In this document: one piece after another, positions 27,801-34,261 of the stretch
Position numbering within the stretch: the stretch's first letter is position 1
Layout of the letters: each line of letters begins with the position of its first letter
IMG/VR virus record: IMGVR_UViG_3300020473_000055
Span: 1 to 41,780 of that record
Length of the DNA stretch: 41,780 bases
From: a virus
Direction: 5' to 3' (one strand)
Notes under the pieces: generated by a model
Told to the model about the DNA's origin: nothing
The model's database searches: none
What the model saw: only the letters and a program-made list of their open reading frames with translations
Translations under genes and position numbers: made by a program

Positions 27801-29011
27801 CTAGTATATTTGCAAGATATGAAGGTTTACAAGCAGCAGCTGCTGCAGATGAGACTGGGTATGTCAAGATTAATAATGAAATCATTTACTACAGTGGTAT
27901 TACTGCAAGTGGTGGTGGTGCTGGAACAATTGGTATATCAACCAGAGGAATTGATGGAAGTGTTTCTAGAAAACATATTAATGGTACTCAAATTCAACCA
28001 TATACATTAAATGGTGTTAGTTTGAGAAGAATTAATAAGACTCATTCTAGTACTAGTGTAATGGATAGTCCAAAGGATTTAGATAAGTATTATCTACAGT
28101 TTGATAGGACTTCTGAAGATACTAAGAGAGATACTGGTGATAGTATGTTGAATTTCACAAACGAAAATTCTTTAGGTGGACCTAATCTTTATTCTACTAA
28201 GAATATTCAATTCAATACAATTCATCCAAGAATTAATGTTATAACTCCTGGGGAGGGAACAACTATCACAGGACAAATTAGAACTATTTCTGGAACTAGT
28301 GCTGGTGGAGTTGAATCTTCCTTTATGGATCAAGGATTCCAATCTGTTGAAATTAATGACACAACTAGATTATCTTCTCCTAGAATTATAGCATCTAAAG
28401 TTAATGAAACTGCTAAATTGGGTGCAATGACTATGAATAAGTCATTTACAATGACTATGAATTTAACATCCAATAGTTCTCATGTTTCACCTGTCGTTGA
28501 TTTAGATAATGCTATTGTGATTTTAGGTAGAAATAGGTTGAATAAACCAGTTAATGATTATGCATCTAATGGTGCATCCAACTCAGTTTCTGAGGATCCT
28601 CATACTGGAGTATATGTAACTAAGAGAGTAGATCTTAAGAATCCATCATCTTCATTGAAGGTTGTAGTTGGTGCTTATAGACATACAAGTGCAGACTTTA
28701 GAGTTCTTTATCAGTTATTCAGAAATGATTCTGAGGATGTTGAACAATCATATGTTCCATTCCCTGGATATGATAATCTAAGAGATACTGATGGAGATGG
28801 TTTTGGAGACAGAATCATAGATGCTACAAAAAATAATGGAAGACCTGATGCTAGAGTTGCAGCGAATGCAGAAAATGAGTTCTCTGAATATCAATTCAGT
28901 ACTGAAGATTTGGAACCATTCACAGGATTTAGAATTAAAATAGTGATGAGTGGAACTAATGAGGCATTTGCCCCAAGATTCAAGGACTTTAGAGTTATTG
29001 CATTAGCATGA
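21872..29011 (+). CDS. large baseplate/tail structural protein, DUF4815 type
   Basis: The protein has 2379 residues. The N-terminus (ISPYYDDFDKYNNFYKVLFK, then GHPVQARELTTLQSMLQNQV and a VIPGNIVYD loop) is typical of DUF4815 virion proteins of T4-like cyanophages, often annotated as gp9 or gp10 by position; T4 gp10 itself has 602. Further on come a coiled-coil-like segment (MRDIGKLEDRIENLETVTSL), a polyproline run MPPPPPP with GDGDSCDPLAQSF, a GxGY repeat region (about 1775-1880) and a calcium-loop-like DTDGDGFGD at 2305-2313. It is probably a peripheral baseplate or fibre-attachment part. I leave the symbol blank because homology to T4 gp10 is not visible to me. Its stop overlaps the next ATG as ATGA. 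Confidence 0.85.
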   Translation: MSQKTNLNISPYYDDFDKYNNFYKVLFKPGHPVQARELTTLQSMLQNQVTSFGSHIFKEGSMVIPGNIVYDSFYPFVKLNPDHLGIDVSVYGKELVGKRLRGQDSGVVVVVDKYYDVNPTIGITDPTIFVKYIRSGTDNQTNPLRDGEVLITETAFTYGNTSISAEDSIGTIISENGTGAGSAAAIGSGVYFIRGTFVDVEAGKIVLDPYTNTPSYRVGLTISEEIITAKDDNSLYDNAKGFSNYAAPGADRLKITTTLSTKLLTDNDDKTFVELLRVENGDIKKLQDKSQYSIIKDYFAKRTFEESGDYTVGRYDVDIKESLNDRQSNGGIYFEGQETLQGNTPSEDLMGVSVSAGKAYVRGYDIESKANKVVDVEKPRDKEKIDSGNVPFEMGTLVRLNNVVGTPIIDNNVSDNTVKLYNERRTASNDATGGTHIGNARVYTFNLTDGSYENAGSKWDLYLYDIQTFTAITLNQNITLTQTERVRGVSSGATGYISNAGSNTATAFNLIGTSGTFVAGESVIINENPDTTRVLNSFIAYSADDIRSVLQDTPSKNNAYKTHFIGDTVLEPKVIPGFSITDQLVISPAGITTATGRNWASKVKVGDIIRYQTTSLADPTFNRVSAVATDGKTITLAGITDVTGVADGTLVTSTFQSFRLMTPTVRKKGGLYAKLDNSDIASVDLANSQLFVTRQLTEQTSTGSAGAAALSIQTSSLAGVTSSFFQPYDAERYSVHFANDTTEALTSDQVNLVNNGAQVNITGLSAAGSSNVTVNTTLRKQGIVSKVKEYVRSQKVEVNTCVSAATTALSGLTTSVYYGLRVDDQEISLNYPDVANVVAVYESLDSNAITLDTIDFPSGLNLDTATIVGESILGSESGVLAQVTNRTSSTRIEVAYLNSNKFVLGELVTFQESNIKATVQAINKGNYQNVTNHFDLDKGHRDTILDYSRLVRKNDGYKPTNRLLAIFDYYSVPADDTGDVFTVNSYPDEKFSQGIPKLPDGTRASDTLDFRPRVSTWTSSTASPFAWQSRDVGGVTGNPSLVVTPGEASSLGYEFYLPRIDRLVLDIRGKFSVIKGSSSINPTFPVNEEQAMDIARIELPAYLYNVDDAKVIMVDNRRYTMRDIGKLEDRIENLETVTSLSLLELSTKTLQVKDADGLDRFKSGFFVDDYKDDKRLDVPSSKMSINNATNELTSPIDFDFIGPEIALNPSIDTSTVDYSENHELLDSNVQKTGELVTLKYSEKEFLSQPLASRVENVNPFNMISFTGRITLTPNSDNWVRNVYVDGGERRVTGDRNDEFIDTIKIGSGVDKYIRSRNVKFSVSGLQPYTRYYPFFDSVSGIDFIPKLVEISMSSGSFSTGETVKGYVGGTHLFTARLCQPNHKTGNPTSPKKTFGKNPYDRSITLSTAYSASSTTLNIDIASLSKEAQGKYNGYIVKDMVILGETSGAEAKVSDVRLINDNWGDLEGSFFFRDPNTNPAPPLRWTTGQKTFKLTSSSTNAKSLPGSLLISRGETSYWTSGIVDTYRQTRVIVRMPPPPPPNQNGDGDSCDPLAQSFTTEREGMFLTAVDLFFGNKDENEKVTVELRTVELGTPTNELVQDFARVVLDPNEVNTSTDGKTATKVTFPSPIYLTPQTEYAIVILAPTTNLYEAWIARMGEKTVGTSNLPDDENVIVTKQYVGGSLFKSQNGTIWTPNQFEDLKFKIYRADFVNSGTLTFYNPSIEDGDVGHLGMIGDAIKTLPRKLKVGFDNITGVPGSSGVAQPLVIGAKVADGASDTDAYGYIEAVGGSANDLVISNAGSGYQNQSGTANVSLYPITSQERTAGSATVTITNGVVSTIAINGSARGAGYKIGDVVGIATADLTGARGSGAQITISTLSNYNTFFLTNVSGEQFPSSGSVDIYVNDTQFNSGSTHFVSSSQNGTLYSGNTLEVNQFSHGMHGAANIVQLSGIEPNSIPTTITGDVDINSTGTISVANTSIFARYEGLQAAAAADETGYVKINNEIIYYSGITASGGGAGTIGISTRGIDGSVSRKHINGTQIQPYTLNGVSLRRINKTHSSTSVMDSPKDLDKYYLQFDRTSEDTKRDTGDSMLNFTNENSLGGPNLYSTKNIQFNTIHPRINVITPGEGTTITGQIRTISGTSAGGVESSFMDQGFQSVEINDTTRLSSPRIIASKVNETAKLGAMTMNKSFTMTMNLTSNSSHVSPVVDLDNAIVILGRNRLNKPVNDYASNGASNSVSEDPHTGVYVTKRVDLKNPSSSLKVVVGAYRHTSADFRVLYQLFRNDSEDVEQSYVPFPGYDNLRDTDGDGFGDRIIDATKNNGRPDARVAANAENEFSEYQFSTEDLEPFTGFRIKIVMSGTNEAFAPRFKDFRVIALA

Positions 29012-29199
29012 TAAAAGTAGAAGGACATAAGAATCTGTATCGTAATGATGCTGGTGCAATTGTTAATACAGATTCTTCCGAATACAATCAGTATATGAGA
29101 ATTAAAAATAAGAGAAAATCTGAAAAAGATGAAATAGATAGACTTAGAAATGAAATTGATGAAATCAAATCTATGTTGAGAGAGTTAACTAATAAATAG
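29008..29199 (+). CDS. small coiled-coil conserved protein (63 aa)
   Basis: The protein has 63 residues. The N-terminal half, VEGHKNLYRNDAGAIVNTD, reads as a short beta segment. The second half, from about residue 30, is a highly charged heptad-like helix (KRKSEKDEIDRLRNEIDEIK) that predicts a coiled coil. I know similar small genes at this place in cyanophages; the function is unknown. It overlaps the DUF4815 gene by four bases (ATGA), so translation is probably coupled and it may assemble with that protein. The last codons contain an AATAAATA late-promoter-like box. Confidence 0.8.
   Translation: MIKVEGHKNLYRNDAGAIVNTDSSEYNQYMRIKNKRKSEKDEIDRLRNEIDEIKSMLRELTNK
29191..29198 (+). promoter_or_regulatory. 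late-promoter-like box AATAAATA
   Basis: The box differs from TATAAATA at the first base and overlaps the stop codon of the 63-residue gene. The start would be near 29204, before the ATG at 29222. A 14-base AT palindrome lies at 29202-29215. Confidence 0.5.
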
Positions 29200-29221
29200 T
29201 TAAAATTATAATTTTGATAAG

Positions 29222-29557
29222 ATGACAGTATACGTCGCAAATCTTACAATAAACCAAGGTGCTGATTTCAGTCAAACATTTACATTAGAAGATAGAAATT
29301 CCAATTCTGCACAGAATTTGACTGGGTATAGTGTTGCTGCAAAAATATCAAAGCATCATGCATCTACCAATCAAACAGCATTTTCAGCAACAATTTCAAA
29401 TGCTATTGGTGGAGAAATTAAATTGATTTTGACTGATATACAAACAGCTGCATTAGCACCTGGTAGACAGGTTTATGATATTTTATTGACTGCACCCGAT
29501 GGAACTAAAGAAAGAGTTGTTGAAGGTATGGCACTAATAAGAGACGGAGTTACCTAA
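29222..29557 (+). CDS. probable virion beta-sandwich protein (111 aa)
   Basis: The protein has 111 residues. It shows the pattern ANLTINQGADFSQTFTLED, then LTGYSVAAKISKH, AFSATI, GGEIKLILTDIQTAAL and a final GRQVYDILLTAPDGTKERVV. Alternating strands of this kind resemble the small beta-sandwich adaptor domains found at the base of receptor-binding proteins (BppU N-terminal-like), a resemblance I judge by eye. It lies between baseplate and fibre-like genes, which fits a structural role. It has its own late-promoter-like box, and its TAA overlaps the next ATG by one base. Confidence 0.75.
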   Translation: MTVYVANLTINQGADFSQTFTLEDRNSNSAQNLTGYSVAAKISKHHASTNQTAFSATISNAIGGEIKLILTDIQTAALAPGRQVYDILLTAPDGTKERVVEGMALIRDGVT

Positions 29558-29826
29558 TGGCATCAATCAGAGTAAGAAGAGGTTCAATATCCTCTGTTGG
29601 AGTTAGAATAGGACAATCAACTGGAACTAAACTTGTAAACTCATCTTCATTTTCAATTGGTAATTTAAGTAGTATTAACGATATTGATGCTTCTTCTAGA
29701 AGTTCTACTAATAGTATTTTGATGTATAATACATCTACTCAAAAATATGAACATGTATCACCATATCATGTAGTAGATATGTCAGATTCCACTCAAGATA
29801 ACGCAATGGATGCTGGAACCTTTTAA
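29557..29826 (+). CDS. small probable virion protein (89 aa)
   Basis: The protein has 89 residues and is rich in serine. A basic start, SIRVRRGSISSVGVRIGQS, is followed by repeated short SS turns, then MYNTSTQKYEHVSPYHVVDM and a DAGTF end. The MYNTSTQKYEHV part resembles the linker text often seen before fibre repeats in cyanophage structural proteins. No enzyme motif is present. It is translationally coupled (TAATG) to the beta-sandwich gene. A role in attaching the fibre-like protein encoded next is inferred from position only. Confidence 0.7.
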   Translation: MASIRVRRGSISSVGVRIGQSTGTKLVNSSSFSIGNLSSINDIDASSRSSTNSILMYNTSTQKYEHVSPYHVVDMSDSTQDNAMDAGTF

Positions 29827-29841
29827 GTAAGTTTCTACAAC

Positions 29842-29849
29842 CATAAATA
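29842..29849 (+). promoter_or_regulatory. late promoter box CATAAATA
   Basis: The box matches seven of eight bases of TATAAATA. The start would be near 29855, 20 bases before the ATG of the fibre-like gene at 29875. Confidence 0.6.
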
Positions 29850-29874
29850 TAATTAAAAGTATAGTAATTACAAC

Positions 29875-31719
29875 ATGGCTTCTCCTGTAATACAGTTTAA
29901 GAGAGGTGCTTTCGGTAGTTTGCCAGCGTTGAAAGCAGGGGAACCCGCTTTCACGAATGACAAATATGATTTTTATATTGGATTAGATAATAACTCTTCA
30001 AACAACAAGTTTTTCGGTTCACACCGATATTGGTTGAAAGAAACCGCTACTGCTGGTTCAGGATTGAACTTAGTTGAGGGAACAAATAACGGTGTTCATG
30101 CTTTTACATTAAAAGCACCTGCCTCATTAGCAGCATCTTATGATGTCACCTTCCCAAATGCACAAGGTGCTAACTCAGCAATATTGCAGAATAATGGTTC
30201 TGGTGTATTAAGTTGGACCGCTGCACCAACTTTTACGGGTGCAATTACAACACAAGATACTACAGAGTCATCTTCTAGTACTACTGGTGCTTTAATAGTT
30301 GCTGGTGGTGTTGGTATCGCAAAGAGTGTCCATGTTGGAGGAGCAACTTCAATCACTGGAAACTTATATGTTGGTGGGCAATCTGAATTTATTGGTATTG
30401 CTACATTCCGTGGTGGAACAATAAGATTTGGTGATTCGGATGCTGACGACGTTGTAGTTGGTGGTGAATTTGCATCTAATCTAGTTCCAACTACTAGTGT
30501 TGCATATGATTTAGGTACTAGTGCTAAGAAGTGGAGAGATTTACATGCTGCTAACTTAAATGTTGGTATTATAACTGCATCAACATTTGGTGGATTTACA
30601 CATCTTGTAGGTGCTGCAACTACTGCAGTTACGACATTTGTAGCAAAAGTTGTAACTAAAACTGCTGCACATAGGTATCATCAGCAGGGTAGTAGTAGTG
30701 GTTATACAATTGATGGAATAGAATCTCCTTTCTTAACTTTAATTCCAGGTGTAACATATAAGTTTGATCAGGCAGATTCATCTAACAGTGGACATCCAAT
30801 TCGTTTTTATCTGGATGCTGCTAAGAGTCATGCATATACAACTGGTGTAACAGCATCTGGTACTCCAGGTAACGCTGGTGCATATACACAGATTGTAGTT
30901 AGTGACGAAACTCCTAATACATTACATTATCAGTGTTCTTCACACTCATTAATGGGTAATGCAGTAACTACTGGTTCTAATGCAGTTAATACTCCTCATA
31001 ATGCGGTATTCAAAGGAGATGTAGATTTAGGTGATGCAACTGGCGACACTATTACTGCTACTGGTAGATTTGATAGCGATTTAGTTCCTTCTACTGATGG
31101 TGCTAGAGACTTAGGTGCTTCTGGATTAGAATGGAAGGATTTATTTATTGATGGTACAGCAAACATTGATGCATTAGTTGCTGACAGTGCAAAGATATCA
31201 GATTTAACTGACAATAGAGTTGTTATTGCTGGTACTGCTGGAGAACTAGAAGACAGTGCAAATCTAACATTTGATGGTTCGACACTTGCACTTACTGGTG
31301 CTCTTACAGTTTCAACTAACGCAACCATAACTGGTAATCTAACAGTTCTGGGTACACAATCAATCTTAAACACAGAAACGTTAAAGGTTGAAGATAGTTT
31401 GATTGAAGTTGGACTTGTTAACAGTGGTGGTTCACTTGTAGCACCAAGTTCAGATGCCAACATTGACGTTGGTATTATAATGCACTATTACAGTGGTTCT
31501 GCTAAGAAAGCTGCTGTATACTGGGATGATTCTGTTTCTAGAGTCGTTGTTGGTTCAGATGTTTCTGAATCTACTAGTGTTCTAACTGCTGCTGCATATG
31601 CTGCATTGGAAGTTGGTTCATTATGGATTAAAGATTCTGTTGGGCAATCAGAGACTATTGGAGTCAGTGGAGGACAAAGAATTCTGCATAATATCACTGT
31701 AGATGGTGGGTCGTTCTAA
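29875..31719 (+). CDS. tail-fibre-like protein with cupredoxin-like segment
   Basis: The protein has 614 residues. The N-terminus (VIQFKRGAFGSLPALKAGEP) is common to cyanophage fibre-like proteins. Repeats follow: TGALIVAGGVGIAKSVHVGG, and two copies of F.S.LVP....A.DLG....W.DL at about 198-224 and 398-424. Between them, residues about 285-370 look like a cupredoxin: VTYKFDQ, SGHPIRF with H307, then YQCSSHSLMG with C354, H357 and M360. C-x2-H-x2-M matches the ligand loop of amicyanin/pseudoazurin type-1 copper proteins. The C-terminal part ends in GGQRILHNITVDGGSF, with no visible autocleaving chaperone. It is likely a host-contact fibre; copper binding is inference. It has its own late promoter. 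Confidence 0.85.
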   Translation: MASPVIQFKRGAFGSLPALKAGEPAFTNDKYDFYIGLDNNSSNNKFFGSHRYWLKETATAGSGLNLVEGTNNGVHAFTLKAPASLAASYDVTFPNAQGANSAILQNNGSGVLSWTAAPTFTGAITTQDTTESSSSTTGALIVAGGVGIAKSVHVGGATSITGNLYVGGQSEFIGIATFRGGTIRFGDSDADDVVVGGEFASNLVPTTSVAYDLGTSAKKWRDLHAANLNVGIITASTFGGFTHLVGAATTAVTTFVAKVVTKTAAHRYHQQGSSSGYTIDGIESPFLTLIPGVTYKFDQADSSNSGHPIRFYLDAAKSHAYTTGVTASGTPGNAGAYTQIVVSDETPNTLHYQCSSHSLMGNAVTTGSNAVNTPHNAVFKGDVDLGDATGDTITATGRFDSDLVPSTDGARDLGASGLEWKDLFIDGTANIDALVADSAKISDLTDNRVVIAGTAGELEDSANLTFDGSTLALTGALTVSTNATITGNLTVLGTQSILNTETLKVEDSLIEVGLVNSGGSLVAPSSDANIDVGIIMHYYSGSAKKAAVYWDDSVSRVVVGSDVSESTSVLTAAAYAALEVGSLWIKDSVGQSETIGVSGGQRILHNITVDGGSF

Positions 31720-31735
31720 CAGTTAAAAAATAACT

Positions 31736-31743
31736 TATAAATA
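31736..31743 (+). promoter_or_regulatory. late promoter TATAAATA
   Basis: This is an exact late core. With T4 spacing the start falls near 31749, inside the left arm of the terminator at 31745-31769, so transcripts from here lack half of the hairpin and should escape it. Confidence 0.7.
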
Positions 31744-31744
31744 T

Positions 31745-31769
31745 AGGTGGGAGTAATCCCACCTTTTTT
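31745..31769 (+). terminator. intrinsic terminator after the fibre-like gene
   Basis: AGGTGGGA (31745-31752) pairs perfectly with TCCCACCT (31757-31764) around the loop GTAA, then six Ts. It ends transcripts coming from the baseplate/fibre module. Confidence 0.9.
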
Positions 31770-31782
31770 ATTATATAAAACT

Positions 31783-32001
31783 ATGAATGAACAAGATTAT
31801 AAAAGTTTGATAATAACATATCAACAAAAATCCTTTGATTTATTCTCACAAGTTGTTGCTTTAGAAGCAAAACAATCTACATTAAGTCAACTAGTTAAAG
31901 AATTAACAGAAAAAGTTGAAGATTTAACTAAAAAATTGGAGAGGAAAAACAGAGGTACCAAAAAGCAAATAGCAGCAAACATTGATTCTAAAGAATTCTA
32001 A
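31783..32001 (+). CDS. small coiled-coil protein (72 aa)
   Basis: The protein has 72 residues from the ATG at 31783; an upstream in-frame start at 31747 lies within the terminator hairpin and is rejected. NEQDYKSLIITYQQKSFDLF leads into a helix with heptad spacing (LSQLVKELTEKVEDLTKKLE) and a basic tail KNRGTKKQ. I recognise it as a small conserved gene preceding gene 13 in cyanophages, function unknown. It has its own late promoter and overlaps gene 13 by one base (TAATG). Confidence 0.8.
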   Translation: MNEQDYKSLIITYQQKSFDLFSQVVALEAKQSTLSQLVKELTEKVEDLTKKLERKNRGTKKQIAANIDSKEF

Positions 32002-32867
32002 TGGCAAAACCAACCACAAGAGTCGAACTCGTAGATTACTGCAAAAGGAAGTTGGGTGCCCCAGTCCTTGAAATAAACGTTGATGATGATCAAATAGATG
32101 ATCTAGTAGACGATACTTTTCAGTATTTTAATGAAAGACACTTTGATGGTGTTGAAAGAATGTATTTGAAATATAAAATTAGTCAGGATGATATTGATAG
32201 AGGAACGGCAGAAGGAACTAATCAAGGAACATCAACTACACTTACTAGAACTAGTAAAACATCAGCAGGTGAAAATAGTTTAACATATGGTGGTACACAT
32301 AGTACTCACTATTTTTATGAGAATAAGAACTTTATACCAGTTCCAGATTCTGTAATGGGTATTAATAGAATTTTTAAATTTGATACCAATTCAATATCTG
32401 GTGGGATGTTTAGTATTAAATATCAATTATTTTTAAATGACTTATATTATTTTAATTCTGTAGAATTAATGCAATATGCAATGACAAAGACTTATTTGGA
32501 AGATATTGATTTCTTATTAACACCAGATAAACAATTCAGATTTAATCAGAGACAAAATAGATTATATATTGACATGGATTGGGGTGAAGCAAATGTTGAT
32601 GATTTTATTATTATTGATTGTTATAGAGCATTAGACCCTACTGCTTTTGGTGATGTTTATAATGATAGTTTTGTTAAAAGATATTTGACTGCACTAATTA
32701 AAAAACAATGGGGACAAAATCTTATTAAGTTCAAGGGAACAAAATTACCTGGTGGAGTTGAACTTAATGGACGTGAAATTTATGATGATGCTATTAATGA
32801 ATTAGCAGAAATTAAATCATCAATGTCTACCGAATATGAACTTCCACCTCTTGACTTAATAGGATAA
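32001..32867 (+). CDS. 13: neck protein gp13
   Basis: The protein has 288 residues, against 309 in T4. Landmarks are TRVELVDYCKRKLGAPVLEI, the acidic DDDQIDDLVDDTFQYFNERH and, near the end, FVKRYLTALIKKQWGQNLIK with LPGGVELNGREIYDDAINEL. gp13 binds the portal vertex with gp14 to form the neck that completes the filled head and allows tail joining. It is coupled by TAATG to both the gene before it and gene 14. Confidence 0.95.
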   Translation: MAKPTTRVELVDYCKRKLGAPVLEINVDDDQIDDLVDDTFQYFNERHFDGVERMYLKYKISQDDIDRGTAEGTNQGTSTTLTRTSKTSAGENSLTYGGTHSTHYFYENKNFIPVPDSVMGINRIFKFDTNSISGGMFSIKYQLFLNDLYYFNSVELMQYAMTKTYLEDIDFLLTPDKQFRFNQRQNRLYIDMDWGEANVDDFIIIDCYRALDPTAFGDVYNDSFVKRYLTALIKKQWGQNLIKFKGTKLPGGVELNGREIYDDAINELAEIKSSMSTEYELPPLDLIG

Positions 32868-34261
32868 TGGCATTAAACCCCTTCTTTTTACAAGGTTCTG
32901 TTGGAGAACAAAATTTAATGCAGGAGCTCATTAATGAGCAACTGAAAATTTATGGTGTTGAAATAACATATATTCCAAGAAAAATTGTAAATAGAAGTAC
33001 TGTTTTTGAAGAACTTGAAAGATCCAAATTTGATGATAATTTTTTATTAGAAGCATATGTAGAAACTTTTGATGGATATGGTGGACAAGGTGATATCATG
33101 ACAAAATTTGGTATGACTTTGAAGGATGAATTGACAGTAAGTATTTCAAGAGAAAGGTTTGAAGACTTTATTGCTCCTTTTATGGAAGCTATGCCTGATG
33201 ATGAAATGATAATAGATACTCGTCCTAGAGAAGGTGATTTAGTATTTTTCCCATTGGGAAATAGACTATTTGAAGTTAAATTTGTAGAGCATGAAGATCC
33301 TTTTTATCAGTTAGGTAAAAACTATATTTACAAACTTCAGTGTGAACTATTTGAATATGAGGATGAGGTTATCGATACTGGTGTTGAAGAGATTGATACT
33401 AAGGTAAAAGATCTTGGACATATTACAGATTTACCATTAGTTCAAAATGCTTCAACTGCTACTGCTACTGCTACAATTGGAACTGGTGGACTTCAAAAAA
33501 TATTCTTAACTAATGATGGTTCTGGATTTACTAGTGTTCCAACTATAAGTATCTCTGCACCACCAGCAGGTGGAACACAGGCTACTGCTGTTGGTGTTCT
33601 TACAACTAGAAATTTAGTTACTTCTCTTGAGTTTATATATCTAACACATGCTGGTGCTGGATATGGAAGTACTGCACCTATTATAACAATTAGTGGTGGT
33701 GGAGGTACAGGTGCTGCTGCTACATGTTCATTAGTTCCTGCAGGTAAGAAAGGTTTACAAACTATTAATATAACAAATCATGGTGTTGGTTATTCAACTT
33801 CTCCAACTGTTGCTGTAAGTCTTCCATCTTTATCACCACAATTACCAGCAACTGCTCATGCTCTTGTTGGTACTGCATCAACCAACCCAATTAGTGATAT
33901 ATTAATCCTTGATGCTGGAGCAGGATTCTTCTCACCACCAACAATTACAATTGGTGCTGGTGCTACAGTCGGAGTTGGAACATACTGGTTCAATGAAGAA
34001 GTAGTTGGTAGTCTGTCCAATGTTGCTGCTAGGGTTAAGAATTGGGATGAAGATACTGGAATCCTTAAGGTTGGTATTCAGACTGGAACATTCTCTTACG
34101 GAGAGAGAATTACTGGATCTAAATCTGGTGCTACTTATGAACTTTCAGCACCTGGTACTGCAAGCACTACTACAGATTTCTTTAGGCAAAATGAAGATAT
34201 TGAATTTGATGCAGATTCATTCTTAGACTTCTCCGAATCAAATCCATTTGGTACATTCTAA
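32867..34261 (+). CDS. 14: neck protein gp14 with repeat insertion
   Basis: The protein has 464 residues; T4 gp14 has 256. Residues 1-200 are the gp14 core (ALNPFFLQGSVGEQNLMQEL, YGVEITYIPRKIVNR, then NYIYKLQCELFEYEDEVIDT). Residues about 208-370 are an insertion of GxGF/GxGY repeats (TNDGSGFTSVPTISI, THAGAGYGSTAPIITI, TNHGVGYSTSPTVAV, LDAGAGFFSPPTITI), the same kind as in gp7. The C-terminus returns to a canonical end with FFRQNEDIEFDADSFLDFSE. It joins head to tail; the insertion would decorate the neck. Coupled by TAATG to genes 13 and 15. Confidence 0.93.
   Translation: MALNPFFLQGSVGEQNLMQELINEQLKIYGVEITYIPRKIVNRSTVFEELERSKFDDNFLLEAYVETFDGYGGQGDIMTKFGMTLKDELTVSISRERFEDFIAPFMEAMPDDEMIIDTRPREGDLVFFPLGNRLFEVKFVEHEDPFYQLGKNYIYKLQCELFEYEDEVIDTGVEEIDTKVKDLGHITDLPLVQNASTATATATIGTGGLQKIFLTNDGSGFTSVPTISISAPPAGGTQATAVGVLTTRNLVTSLEFIYLTHAGAGYGSTAPIITISGGGGTGAAATCSLVPAGKKGLQTINITNHGVGYSTSPTVAVSLPSLSPQLPATAHALVGTASTNPISDILILDAGAGFFSPPTITIGAGATVGVGTYWFNEEVVGSLSNVAARVKNWDEDTGILKVGIQTGTFSYGERITGSKSGATYELSAPGTASTTTDFFRQNEDIEFDADSFLDFSESNPFGTF

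Noticed and set aside
30996-31463. 155-codon minus-strand open frame opposite the fibre-like gene
   Set aside because: It is antisense to a strongly supported gene, rich in S, P, V and T as expected from the complement of its repeats, and has no promoter or ribosome site.
31747-31782. Upstream start for the coiled-coil protein before gene 13
   Set aside because: It would place coding sequence inside the terminator hairpin and T-run.
34005-34226. 73-codon plus-strand frame inside gene 14
   Set aside because: It is out of frame with a well supported gene and has a leucine/methionine-rich composition typical of shifted reading.
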